From Pomacea canaliculata (Eukaryota > Mollusca > Gastropoda > Architaenioglossa > Ampullariidae): 64,000 nt of DNA. The stretch is from contig NC_037602.1 in NCBI RefSeq assembly GCF_003073045.1, positions 12,775,731 to 12,839,730 on the forward strand, in the 5' to 3' direction. The position numbers and the translations under genes were made by a program. Of the stretch, positions 22,301 through 35,400 are shown piece after piece (within the stretch, counting starts at the first letter, position 1; each line of letters starts with the position of its first letter). The notes beneath the pieces are model-generated. The model saw only the letters and a program-made list of their open reading frames with translations, was not told the DNA's origin and made no database searches.

Positions 22301-25300
22301 ACCCCGAGAAAAGACACCTGTCTTCTTACACAGGGGCACACAGTCTGTAACGGCCTATCTGATGATGTATATGTACTGACGGCTTTAGTTACAAATGACC
22401 GAGTGGTTGATCGCTGTCAAATGTGTGCATGACTACTTGCAGTGTTGGGGAAAGAAATGCAGTGAAGGAAAGGAGCAGGTCAACGAACCACAAAAGAGCT
22501 CATTACGAGAAAAGTGCGGCTTCTTAACACTTCCCTCCCTCCCCAAAGACTGATAAGTGAGATGACTACCTTACTATTCTAAAGGATATCTGACCTTGCC
22601 CAGTTGTCGTGGAGGCAATGTAGTCATGCGTGGATACGGGTTGGTTAGTTTGGAACAGCAGAGGGTAGAGTACGGAGTATGCAAATGCAGCGATCCATAC
22701 CTTTACAAAATCGTGGGTTTGTGACCAGTTAAACTGCGTTTGTGTTTATTTTAAAATCACATGTGTCATAAATTACGGTTATGTACATGCGACTTACCAT
22801 GTAAATTGGTATCTCTCGGTGTCTGCCCAGGAATGAGCCTTTCGACAGCCATGCTCGTCTTTATGCATCATTCGATTTTGCATCGTCAGAAATATACACA
22901 CAGGTGAGTAGCCGTGGAGAACTGACTTATGAGCATTGTGGCTTCATTATCTGCAACGAAACCGGTCTGGTGTATTTGTGGAGACCTGAGATTACCCTGG
23001 TAATGATTTTCCCACCTTGTTCCAACACGTGCTGGAAATAAGGAACTCGGAGAGATCCTGAATATTCACGCGAGGAATTGCGTCACTTGGGCTACAGCCG
23101 AGAAGTGTACTTTTCTTAATGAGTATAGCAGTCAGAGGAGTGAACTGTACATTCTCATCAAATCCCTTTTTTATGACGAATATAGCGCCTCAGCAGTCTT
23201 TCGTTCTTTTCAGACTATAGCAGACTATAGTTGTTCTTAGCTGCCACAAAAAACATTTTGCACATATTCATCATTTTGACTTACTATCCTTGCTTCCAGG
23301 GCTTATGATATATATATAGATAGCCACTTCGCCAAGAGTGAGAGAGAGGAGATAGTGAACATCAATCCGAAACAAAGAAAAAAACCGTTGTATGTTGTTA
23401 ATAATTAAGCCCCTAAATAAACCCTAAGAAAATAACTCACATATCTTACATTCCTTTCTGTTATTTTTTTAAACAGTATTATTGTTGCATACTTGGGATG
23501 CAGATGCAGGCTTGTGTGCATTTTCTTTTTTTACCCTTTAGTTTTGTCTGTTGCTATGTCTTCGTATACTCTTTGTTGATAAGTTTGGTCTGTGTTTGAA
23601 GGTTGAAGCATTTTGAATCGTAATTTACAGGCTATTTGCTTTCTACAAATAATGATAATCATCATCATCATTGCTATTTTACCATGTCAAGAAAGGGGAT
23701 CTTCACATTTGCAAACAAGAGCTTTTTCTGTAATATATATATAACCACCACAAAAAAGCTAACCTGAATCTCTCCGCACATAGATCACAATAAAACTTCG
23801 CCACCCACACAGGAGCTTCTAAAAATAAGAACCCTGTCCACGAAGCGATAAATTTATCTGAAGGCAGTCTACTCCCCAAATGTGATTCAGTATTATTCAT
23901 CGAGACTGACACACAGTCTGAAAACAACAACTCTTCAACTGCAATACCTCAGCCTTACAGTAATGTTTTTAGTTCACTTCTGTCAAGAAGAGGCTGGAAC
24001 TAGAAAGATTCACGACACGAGGAAGGTGGGAGTGGGGATGGGGATTCCTGACAGTCATCTGACAGTAAGAGAGTGTCAATCTGAGGGTCACAGACTTCAG
24101 GGTGGGTGTGTGATGCAGCATAACGAACTGAAAGATGCCTCATAGTGAAGTCATTATATATGCTTTCAACTTTCCAGCAGCGTTCTTATCCTTCACTGGT
24201 AGCACTTTCTCACGTGCATGTGATAAATAATCGCATACATAATCAGTCACATTTCCAGACTAGTTGAGGGAGGTGGTGGCGGGGGTTTAGAGGGGATTTT
24301 TTTTTAACATTGCAGAGTCTAACGCGTAATTGATGGGAGCGCATGGAAAGCGTGCCGACTGCCATGTTCTTCTGCTGTTTTAAACGAGCGTCGCAAGCTG
24401 GCAGCAGTCAGGTTGTATGATTACGAACTTCCTTATTCCACTAGTTTCAAAACCTTCATTAACATGCACACTTCGGGAATTAGTCTCGGCAACTAGATTA
24501 TTATCTCTGGAATCTGCCTCAGGAACGTCGTCAACACGTTCTTTTCTGGAATCATTACCAGTAAGTACCAGAAGATTTAAAATTTTGGTTCAAGAAGTTT
24601 GTTAACACGTCACTCCAGATTTTGGATATTAGACGAGTTTAAAGGCCATTCCTAACCGAGCAAATTGCCGGTGTCAAACCTCCATAGGGTCACAAAGTTC
24701 CACTGTAGTAGTGAATGTATTGACAATGTATTGGAAAGAGGTTGGGACAGCATTTTGTCCCGAACATTAACCCCAGAACTATATGTTATCTGACCTTCAT
24801 AACAACTCTACAGATTTGGTCAAGCGTTCGGCGACAATTACCGCCTTTAAGAAGCACTTGCTATGACTTGGAAATTGTTTGTAAACAGCATTTCTATAGA
24901 CGTTATTATGATGTGTTATGAAAATCTGAATCAGATATATCATCATCATCATCATCATTATCATCATCATCAAACGTTATACATGCTCCTTGAGTCGGTA
25001 ATGTTCCAGTTTTGTCAGACATCTGTTTGAGCAAACTCAGTCTATTGGATTTCCGGTTACACGGTTAGGTACTTCACCATTTCATAGATATCCACTCATA
25101 GTGGCCCCAGACGCAATCATATGCCACGTCCTGAAAACCAGATGGCGCTATACTTGCGCGTATTTTACTTTAAATACAAGAAAAAAGATAACCTGTTGTG
25201 CTCCACTCCTTAACGCGTCAGATAGTCCGGCGGAGATCTTCCCGGTTCATGGGAGCGGTACCAGCATTAGGACTTGTTTGATCATTCTTCAAATACCCCT

Positions 25301-25587
25301 GTAAACGACTTTACCCCCAGGAACCCTCCACTCTCTCTCTTTTCCTGCTCCTGGTCTTTCTTACCACAACCACCATCGACTTCACAACGCCATTTCACTC
25401 CGCCAAGCATGTAGACCTCTCAAAGAAAACTGCCCCATCGTTTACAAACACTTAACGAGGTGGGAAAAGACTTTACAAACATTAACGGGAATAAGCTGAT
25501 AAACAGAATTTCATTGATCACTAAATAATACATTTTGCGTAAAGTGGTTTGAATCTGTGGCAGGTTCTCTGGTTCTAACACTCAGGC
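22301..25587. other. intergenic upstream of the amine oxidase
   Basis: No conserved exon seen. It holds ATC trinucleotide runs (near 23657 and 24940-24971). A pyrimidine-rich stretch and TGTGGCAG at about 25563 could be an acceptor for a 5' UTR exon carrying the amine oxidase start codon. Confidence 0.5.
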
Positions 25588-28500
25588 ATGAAGCAGACCT
25601 CCGCTTATCAGATTCTACTGACCCTGTCTTTGTTCGTCAACGCTGGACTCATCGTAGCTATCATCTTTACGGCACTTCGAAAAAGCGATTATAGTGACAT
25701 TATTAACACTGATGTTTGCACTACAGGGCAATCTGATATTCGAATTGTTGTTAGTGACAATGACAGAGAATGGGAGACTCTCTCAAGCAATCCATCTGCG
25801 AACAAGAAGGCAAGAAAACCGAAACAGTATGAAAACGTTTTCAAAGACCTAACAAAAGAAGAGATTTGGGCAGTGCTGGACTATATGTACAAAGTTCATG
25901 ACCTCGGTCTTGTGAAGCCTTATGAGGCTAACGTGACAGACAATTCTATCCTTTTCGTAGAGCTCTATGTTCCCAACAAGGCGGAGGTTCTAGCCTATCT
26001 CTCGGGTAACAGCTCAAGGCCATTACGACAGGCTAAGGTCGTCACCCTGGAGCCGCTAGCTTCACCGCCACGAGTTATGGAATATGTGGTGACACCGCTG
26101 CCTAACCCTACGATGCACTTTCCTAATCCGAGGAGAGTCAAACAGGTAAGCTGGTAACCTTATCCTACATGTAAACAGTAGTTTAAAGGTACACAAACGA
26201 AAGAATTGTGAAGGAAAGTCCTGGTCTCTCTCTCTCACACACACACCGCACACAAAATAAATTGACACAAATTCTATGCATCAATCAATCGCCCACAGCA
26301 TATCATATACATTCAAATATGTAATAGCAACTGTTGGGTGTGTGTGTGGGTGGGGGGAGTCAGGTCTGGCACACATGCTGGACATGGAAATAAGATTGGT
26401 AAGTTAACGCTTGGTCTGTATATTAGATAAAGTGACGATCACATGGTCCGTAGATGTTGGTGTGTGTAAGACTGCATATCAAGAACGGAAGGAGATTATT
26501 CACTCACTGTGGGATTGTGGGATGTGGGTATCTTGTGCGGAGCTCAGGCTGTCAGCCCAGTAATTTATAAAACACGAAGCAAAGCGTGAAGGGTACGCCT
26601 CCCTGGAGCTACCACACCCACCCTTTGCTTTTCTGTGTTCTGCGCGTCATTCCGCTTCCAAAACTTTGTATTCTTTGTTCCATATTGGGTCCACAGAAGC
26701 AGGTTCTATACCGTGTCTATAGCTTGATATTCTGAGTGTCCATAGCCTCATATTGTATGTGCCATACCGCGTCCATAGCCTTTTGTTCTAGGTTCCATTC
26801 CGCGTCCGTCCACCGGGCAATGCGGAAATGGCTGCTCTGGTGACGCTGCTGAGGAGTTACATGCGGCCCCAGATGGAGGAGCTGCTGAAGGAGCTGTACG
26901 GGGCCAGCTTCGTCGACTGCGCCGACCGCTGCCTGACCATCACCGCTACCCCTGTCTCCACTGCCTTCTCTCTTGAGAGGAGAATCTGGGTCCAAGTGTT
27001 ATACCAGGTGAATTCAACTCAGTGGATCCAGGAATTGTAATCGGTAATAGAGATGAACAAAAAAGTCTCTAGTTCAAAACGTTCTACCAGCTAAACCAGC
27101 AAAAATAGCACGCAGATTAAATGCATATTGATGAGACTTATAAAGAGCCATTCAAGCATCAGTGTATGTGTGTGTGTGTGTGCGCGCGCGCGCCTGCTAA
27201 CCCGAGTGCAAAATTATTTTGTAAAAGGTTTCCTTGAGTATAATATTATTTTGATTTCCCAAATCTGAGCAACAACCTCTCAGCTGGGTTTTGGCAAGAG
27301 GGTCATGACGTCCCTAAAGCAGGCTTGCTGAAAATGGAACGCCTCATTAGCATAATTATGCCAGAAGCTCTCGCATTGATTGTAACCTTCAGCAACCTCG
27401 GTACAATTTAGATCAGGCAGTCCATGCTTCTAATTAAAATTTTACAACTTGGTTTTGCAACATACTAACTCGTACTTTATAACATACTAAATGTGGCGCT
27501 AAGATTTTATGTTTTATTAACCTGACAGCAGTTTATGTTCACTCCAAATAGCATATGTTAGCATTCTGATATAAATGCGTGAAGCAAAAAAAAAAAAAAA
27601 ACTTTAAAAATAATCTCACTTTTGTTTTATTACCCAGTTTTTCTTTTCCATGCAGGTGGAATTTTCTACTTTGTATCCTGTGGGCCTTCAATTCCTTGTC
27701 AACAGTCAGACGTCCAACACAGAGAATTGGCGAATAGAAAAGATACAGTTCACTAATCTCACGTTTGCATCTTTTGACGATCTGATGGAGCAACACCAGA
27801 AAGGTCTGCTACCGAAAATTTCAGTTCATTATCCACAGCCGAAAGGCGAGGCCAGCCACATCGCAGGCATGTTGTCACTGCGCGGTCAGTTTTTTCCCAG
27901 CGAACCACTCGCAAAACCCCGTCAGTACCAACCTAACGGAAACCGATTTAGCATCCGCGAACAAAGAGTGACCTACCATCAGTGGCAGTTTTCCTGGAGG
28001 ATGTCTGTTGTCAGCGGCATTCAGCTTTTCGACGTCACGTATGCTAATGAGCGCGTGGTGTATGAGCTGAGTCTTCAGGAAGTTGTCGTGCTTTACTCGG
28101 GAGCCAATCCGGTTGTGTCTTTCTCGCAAATCATGGACAGTTACTTGGGGCTGGGAGCGCATGCGCACGGTCTCATGCCTGACGTGGACTGTCCAGAATA
28201 TGCGACCTTCCAAGACACTGTCCTGTTGACCGAGCTGTTCAATGAACCACATGTGTACCCCAGCGCCGTGTGTCTCTTCGAGCATAATACACAAACTCCT
28301 TTGCGACGCCACAAGTCCAACAGCTTTAGCAGCGGCTTCTTCTATGGTGGCCTCGTCGACACGGTTCTTGTCCTCCGCACTTGCTACACGCTTTTCAACT
28401 ACGACTACCTGGTAGACTTCGTCTTTCACAACAACGGCGTCCTGGAGACCATCGTCCGTTCCTCGGGCTACATCATCGGGAGCCTGCGTTCAACCGCAGA

Positions 28501-30487
28501 GGCACCCTTTGGGTTCCGAGTGCATGACGACCTGCTGGGTAATCTGCACCAGCACCTCTTCAACTTTAAAGTCGACGTGGACGTTGTCGACGCAGGAAAT
28601 CGCTATCAGACTCTTGACCTTCAGGTGGACAACAGAAGCTGGCCTTGGACACCGCCCGGTCAGCCATTTTACCAGACGACCATGCGCAAAAACCTGCGCA
28701 GGACAGAAAAGTCTGCTGCGCTAAGGCATGATGCCTCATCTGGCCTAACTTACCACGTGCTGTACAACGAAAAGCTGAAGGAACGCACACAATAATTGGA
28801 GAGGCTACAGGATTCTCAACAAATCTCCCAGTGTGCTAGTGAATCCAGAGAACTTTGGACAAGACCAGAGCCTGAGGTGGGCTCGCTGGCAGCTCGCCGT
28901 TACGAGGCGGAAGGAGCAGGAGGAGTTTTCTTCGTCTATGTACGCTCAGTTTGATGCTGCTGACCCGGTGGTAGACTTCCAGAACTTCATCGACGATAAC
29001 GAAGACATTGTGGACCAAGTATGTAATATTTATTTATATCAGTCTATTATTTTACGTGATCATAATAGATTAAAGAAGGAGTAAGACTTAATACAAATCA
29101 TTAGACTGTATCTGGATTTTTATTTCGCAGTCAAGTTTTGTTCATGACAATACATTTGTTTGACATTTGTTTTGTAACTGGTAACATGATCACTGGGGAG
29201 CATTGCGTGTATTCAATGTGTACATTCATATATCTCTCATTTTGATTAACCTACTTGATTTGCTTTCTCTCATGTGAAAATGTTACATTTTGTTTACATG
29301 TCTCTTGCATTTGTGTGTCACCATCCTGTATAATTTGCTGTGCTCGGTTTGCATTGAAATCTTTGTCTCTCATAATTTTTCAATTTCAAAGCCTTCAGTT
29401 TTTGTTTTTTTTAACTTGTAAATGAAAGAGACAGGAGAATGACCGCCATAACTGTCATTATTTATACAAAACTTCATGCTGCAGTACTTGTGCAATTTTA
29501 CTTTCTTTGCGGAGCTGTCAACCATTCTTCCTCGTAGCTATGAGGCCCATGAGGCTTCGTTTTGGAAAGCTGGAAGAGCCAAGTGTGAATAAAGAAATAA
29601 TTGGAGCTATTTTTTTTTTTTCTATTTTCTCTCCTTCCTACAGCTCGAATACATTCTAATAATAAAAGTGTACGAAGTCTGTGAACAGCAAATATAACTT
29701 TTTATTTTTATTGCTGTTATCACTGGATGCAGTAGGACACCTAACAGGTCTGTCGCTGGAACGTCATTGCGCATGTCACACTGACTCTGGGCATTACACA
29801 TTTCCGTTCAAGGCATTTTCACCGAGGCGACTCGTCATGGCTGGTGCTAATTGTGCAATAAAACTGCGTATATTAAAAGTAATCGGGCTTTTTTTTCTAG
29901 AATACATTCTGCAAGTCTTGTTTATTGTTTCCGTCAGCTTTACGTTATTTTTAACATGTTTTATTAGTGACTTTCAGCAACTAATACTTACGACCTTTTC
30001 TTCTGTAGCTGTTGCGTGAACAATGCATGTCCTGCAAAATGAAGCTCACGATTTCTCACATTTAATTAAGCCGTTTCCTATCGTAGTTGGCCATCTTTTT
30101 TCATATTTATTTAATCCGATTTGGATTCCCCCACCCCAATTTTTTTGTGTGTGGAAAGGTTCAGTTGTTTCTTTAAGCCAAGGGGAAGGGCATCTTCTGC
30201 TTTTCTAATGTGTTTTCAATCATATACAGGATCTGGTTGCTTGGGTGACGGTTGGAATGCACCACATCCCGCATGCCGAAGACGTCCCCAACACAGCCAC
30301 CCCTGGGAAAGAGCTGACCTTCGCTCTCATACCTTTCAACTTTTTTGGCGAGGATCCCTCAATGGCGTCGCGTGACGCGGTGCGGGTGGATGCCGAGACA
30401 GAGAACAACAGTCTCAAGATGGAGCGCTACGGCATGCCGCCATTCACAACTGTCTACCACCTGCCTACAACTACACAGCTTTCCTGA
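25588..30487 (+). CDS. membrane-anchored copper amine oxidase (AOC family)
   Basis: Oxidises primary amines to aldehydes with release of ammonia and H2O2, using copper and a topaquinone made from its own tyrosine. Exons: 25588-26145, 26792-27007, 27656-29018 and 30230-30487, all phase 0 GT-AG, giving about 797 residues (human AOC3 has 763). A signal-anchor helix lies at residues 8-30. Seen motifs: the catalytic-base Asp about 419 in IMDSYLGLG; the cofactor Tyr about 507 in FNYDY; copper His 556 and 558 in NLHQHLF; the third His about 727 in [11 protein letters not shown]. The last part also matches AOC3 ([30 protein letters not shown]). All key residues are present, so it should be active, probably facing outside the cell. 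One frame break: the frame stops at 28793-28795, while NWRGYRI continues one base later from 28794, so one extra base appears near 28793. Confidence 0.93.
26146..26791 (+). other. amine oxidase intron 1
   Basis: Phase 0 intron with GT runs near 26335. Its last 120 bp is a degenerate tandem repeat that runs up to and into the next exon. Confidence 0.75.
26671..26816 (+). repeat. degenerate tandem repeat spanning a splice acceptor
   Basis: About five imperfect units of 23-33 bp, each opening with TTCT or TTGT and carrying a CCATAcCGcGTCCaTAGC-like core (for example 26703, 26762 and 26793). The last unit lies inside the coding exon, where it encodes VPFRVRPP. Confidence 0.55.
27008..27655 (+). 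other. amine oxidase intron 2
   Basis: Phase 0 intron with a GT/GC alternating run near 27170-27192 and a poly-A run near 27586. No mobile element was recognised. Confidence 0.7.
29019..30229 (+). other. amine oxidase intron 3
   Basis: Phase 0 intron, T-rich, with no exon or repeat family that I can name. Confidence 0.7.
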
Positions 30488-30500
30488 CGTCAGCAGACGC

Positions 30501-30700
30501 GCTCTTCCTCGGGTTCAACTCTACGTCATCTCCAGGCGTTTGACGCTCTTCATTGGGAACAACTATACGTCGTTGTGACACATTTAATGCGTTTCTTGGG
30601 ATCAACGCTACGTCATCGAGGTGCTTTATGATGCTGCTCTTCGGGGTCCCTTTATGTCGTGACGATGGTTTCTTGGGGTCAGCTCTATGTCACTGTTTGC
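30501..30700 (+). repeat. decayed 44-bp tandem repeat in the amine oxidase 3' UTR
   Basis: Starting 13 bp after the stop codon, about five units repeat the order GCTCTTC - TGGGaTCAAC - TcTACGTCATC, beginning near 30501, 30545, 30589, 30635 and 30668. Later units are shortened. It is non-coding. Confidence 0.6.
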
Positions 30701-32433
30701 GTTCGTTATCACCTCCTTTGAGGGCAATGTTCTGGTTGGGACGAAACTACACCTTTATCCATACATCTTTTGTCATACTCAGAAGGGAGGTACAAAAGCA
30801 TAGTGAAACTAACTAGGCAATTAAAGGAACAAACCATTGAGATAAATGTTGGGAAAATGACTAAGAATGACTAGCATATATGGCGGTAGGTTTATATTTG
30901 CTTTTAAATGTACGTTGTAAGGCATACTACACTTTTGGTAGACTGGGAGTGTCATATAACTAGTATAGGGCTATAATGTTGGTGTCGCACTATTGCTTAT
31001 CCGCAAGTCGAGAAGACATGCAGACGGACGGACAAGTGCAGAGTAGATGAGATAGCTGAATGGCGGTATGGCGATCTGAAATCGTGCTTGAGATGAGATC
31101 GTGCTTCACACAGTGCGCATGCTCAGGGGTCACAGATAACGCATGCGCGCGCGCGCACACACACACTGAAAGAAGATATGGGCAGTACCTTTCACGTTTA
31201 AGTATGCAAAACTTGTCCATTGTTTTTTTCTGGGATGAGGGATTGAAGGAATATTACTTTTAATATGCTTGTAGACTTAACAAAGAAAATAGGAGTTGCA
31301 TTCCATAGCTACAAATACAAATTAAAGCTTGTGCAGTGTATGTTAACATAAACTCGGATTTTCAGACGTCAGATGGCCCTCAATTTTACAAGAGATTTGT
31401 GTGAAGAGATAAGTGGCGAGTGTGTGTTAGACAAGTATAGTATGCTTTTTGTAGTAGTTAAGGTAATTAGTGGCTCACGATATCTAGACAAGGGATAGAG
31501 ACGTAATGGGGCACCTAGAGAACGGCCATATTTGGAGAAGCATAATCTTGTAAGGTGATTTGTAAAACTTTTGATTATTAATAATTTCTTCATCATACTA
31601 AGTTGCCTTGTGTTGGTTATTGGGGATGAGAGCTGTGGCTTAGAGTCAAGTAAAGTATAATTAGCAATTTAGTGTAAGTGTGCGCGCACGGTAAATGGCG
31701 GCGTGAATTGGAAGAGGTGTCGAGAATGTGATTAGTCCGAGTCGCAACCTCTGACCATTTTCGCGTTCTCATTCCCCGGAGTTCACGACATAAGTCGTCT
31801 AGTAGCTGTCGAATTCTGTTAAGCATGTTCTGGGAATGTTGACATAAGACACTTAGATCTGAGAAAACCTGCCTACATGGACAGCCTTTTCTCCCAAAGA
31901 TTTGTGTTGTATTAGGGAATAAACACATTTCATGAGAGATAAATAAAACATTTCGTTATTTTCTGTTCTTGTATAATTTTCAGTGCAACAGGTTGGTTCT
32001 CATGCACTATATCTGAAAACTGAAGTTCTTCCACTAGTAAAAGTAATCATTGATCAACATCAGGTCAAGGACAAGCTATAGTGTTAGTCTCTTTCAAGAG
32101 CATTTAATACTGAAATGCTCAAGTTTATGGTAATACATTTTCAATAAACATGATCAACCAAACGTGTTTAACTGTCTTCAGGTGTTTCACTATAACAGAT
32201 GTTTCATCATCTACACCAAAGAAAAATTTCACACAATTTTATGAGAAAATGTAAAATATAGAATGGCAAAGACAATAACTATGCATTAACCAGTGCCCAT
32301 TTACCTGATCAATCAAACAAGCAGCCAAGAAATATCTACATCAACATAAAAAAAAAAAGTGGAAAAGATTATGAAAATCTTGTTTTCTACAGTGAATAGA
32401 GTGTCCAGTACACATGTACATCGGAAATGTCTC
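30701..32433. other. amine oxidase-SKA1 spacer
   Basis: Convergent intergenic region between the + strand amine oxidase and minus-strand SKA1. It contains a CG/CA alternating run near 31143-31166. No gene was recognised. Confidence 0.55.
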
Positions 32434-35400
32434 TCAGTAACTTTCTATCAGAGCATACCGCAAGTAGCCACCACTACGGATTTCACACATACGACCGCAG
32501 TGTCTCAAGATGGTGATGAGACAGCGGGTTTCTTTGGACATTTTGATGCTGCTCCAGTTTTTCATGTCTTCTTCCAGAACAAAGTATACACCTTGGACAC
32601 AAATTATGGCTGTGATAAGTGTGTGATTAGCCTTCTTATCTTTATGATTTTCCATGAGATTAGAATAAGGTTCATAATTATTGAATACAGTGAAGAACAT
32701 ATGAAAAGGTGCTTGAGTGTATATTAATAACTGTCACTTCTGCGTTAATATTTACCTGTTGTGTCCTTTGACTCTTGCATTTTCAAAGTCTCATATCTCG
32801 CACGATTTGGTTCACTTAAGGATGATTTTTTCTGTTTAAGCAGCTTATACTTGGCCTTAAACACTTTGTTGAGCTCCTCCACAAAAAAATTAATCTGCGG
32901 GTATGTGATGCGCCCTTTCATGTAGCTGAAAACATTTTAACGAAGACAATGTCAAACCTGACAAAAGAGTTTGAAAGATATTTACGCTAGAGTATTTAAC
33001 AATTCATCCCACAGCACGAATCCCAGTGAGCTCACCAATGGTGAAGAAAGAAAATTATTAATAGCAAAATAAAGCTTTCAAAACTAACTAATGGCATAAA
33101 TATTTTAAGAAGCTGTAAGCAGGTTATAAGTTTAAAGATCTCTCATTAGGCAAGAATATACAGGATAAAAAAATGTCAAGGCGTGAACTTGCTTAGGGAC
33201 ATTGGTGAACTCCTCGGTGGTAAGGTATTCAATCAGCGGACAGGGAGGCAACTCTTGCACTGTGCGGGCTTGTAATGTATTGCTTATGGTAAGCTGTGGT
33301 CTCTCCTGGACTGGAATTTCCTGTACGCCAGATGTTGGAATGTGTTGGTAGCATGATTCCATTTGACTTGTTGACTTTGAGGATGCAAAGGCTTGCCTAG
33401 AAAGGGTCAACAGCAAGTATGTTCGTGGAGAAAAGTTTATGACTTACACATTATTCCAAGACAATCTGTCTATATATCTAGCTTTGTAAGTCCACATGGC
33501 TCTCAGTATTTTGCTCTTTTGATAAATTTAAAGGTATATGTGAAGACACCTTTCTGGGACAGTTTATGAACAGCTTTTCATCCAACAATGTTTTAAAATT
33601 TTACATTGAATTAGAAAGTATCTTGACATCAGGTGCCTGGCTCTCTGAGGAGAGATGTTTGGGAAGTTAACAGGGACAGTCTCAAGAGGGGTTTGTCCAT
33701 GTCTTCACTTTCAACAACCAGAGATGGTGGCCATGCTCTGTCTCACAATTCCTCCTCATTGTGTGAAAAATACTCATCAAAAATTCATGTTCTTTTTCGT
33801 TCTTCTTTTCCCCACCCACCCTTGAGTCCAGCTACGGAATGCAGCTGATACCACACACAGGTATATCCAGCAGGGTTGCAGCAGGCTTACAGGAGAAGCA
33901 TACTCTGATCCATAAGAATGTGGACCAGATTCAGCCAGGCCACAGTCTCTTAGCAGAGTTAAGGCAGTACATGAACAGCTGATTGATTGGTGTGGTCTCA
34001 TCCTGGATGTCCAGGCCAAAGAGAAGTATGGGCATGATAGTTCACATCAAGGAGTACAGCCTTCAGGACCCTCTCCTCTGATATGGGTCGCCTTGCACAG
34101 CAAACACAAAGGAGATCAGAGAGTAGACCTGGGTTCGTGACATTTAAAGGAGAAAGGGCCAAATGGCTGATCATAGAAAAGAATAGCAGTGGAATTATAA
34201 GGGTTTCAAATGGGAAGGAATAAAGGGGAAAAGAACTATGAGGCAGAAACAAGGGCAGTGAAAAGGATGGATATCCACTCCCAGTGCTAGCAGCCAGGCC
34301 TTCAGGGGCGTACATACACTATCCTGGAAAATATATTCTGTTAAAAAAATCCTACAGCATATCAATGCAATGAATATTAAAGCCATCGAAAGAAGGATGG
34401 TAAGAAAAGGTATTATTTACTTATGAAATGACAGACCCAAGAGGATGCAAGGCACTCACAGGTGTTTTCAAAGGCTTCCTGCTAGATTGTTTATGGAAAT
34501 TGAAATCCTATTTTATAAACCAATCTTTCTTAATCTTAAAAAAAAAAGAAAAAAAAAAAAAGAAATGTTTCTCTCTAAAAATGTGTGATATTATTCTGAA
34601 AATAATGCTTCCTTGATCCTAAGCAGCTGTTTAAGTCAAGTTGCCTTCAATTAGTACAACAAAATTATTCAAATTTCATTTACAACATGACAATTTATAT
34701 ATGCACCTTAAATGTTCATGCCCCCGTGTTGTTGAAGGAACATATTAAGCTGTATGACAAGATAATCATCAATAAAATGATAACATGGAGTTAGAATGAC
34801 AAATAATAAACCTTACATGTTCTTAGCATGTTTGCCATTCATTGACTCCTGAGAAACAGGCAGGTGATGAGGTAGGTTACTTTTTGCATGTTGCAAAGTC
34901 TTCAGCTGTTGCGCCAAGCAAGCTTTAATATTCTGAGGTACAGATTCAAGTATTACAATGTTATCTTTATTAGAATATTACAACTAACCTTTTTTAAGAA
35001 CCATTAGTTGTAAGAGTGTAGAAGAATGACAAGAAAGAAAAAATATATATCCTTTAACACGTCTGCCAGACAAGTAAAATCATTTGTACATGTTTATAAC
35101 ATGAAAGTTACAACACGTTCTCGTAATTATTTACTTGTGGAGTAAAACGAAAACTACCCAGTCTAGATCGTTAACAGAAAAAGTAAAGTTGTCAATGTGT
35201 GTTTCGAGAAGGACGGTATATAATATAAAGGGTGAGTTAAATCTACAAACTTCAGCTCTGACGAGTGCCTTCTTCTGTTCGTCAATATGGTTACGCATCA
35301 ACGTAAGTACGATAGAGAGGTCGTCCATTTCACGCCAAGCTGCCTCCAAACCCCGAAGACAGTCTTTCTGAATACTGTGTCACACCCTGTGTCACAAATA

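Noticed and set aside
24942-24971. ATC repeat considered as a CRISPR-like or regulatory array
   Set aside because: Plain trinucleotide microsatellite with no spacers.
27875-28429. 184-codon antisense open frame over amine oxidase exon 3
   Set aside because: Overlaps the catalytic core of a real gene, with no domain of its own.
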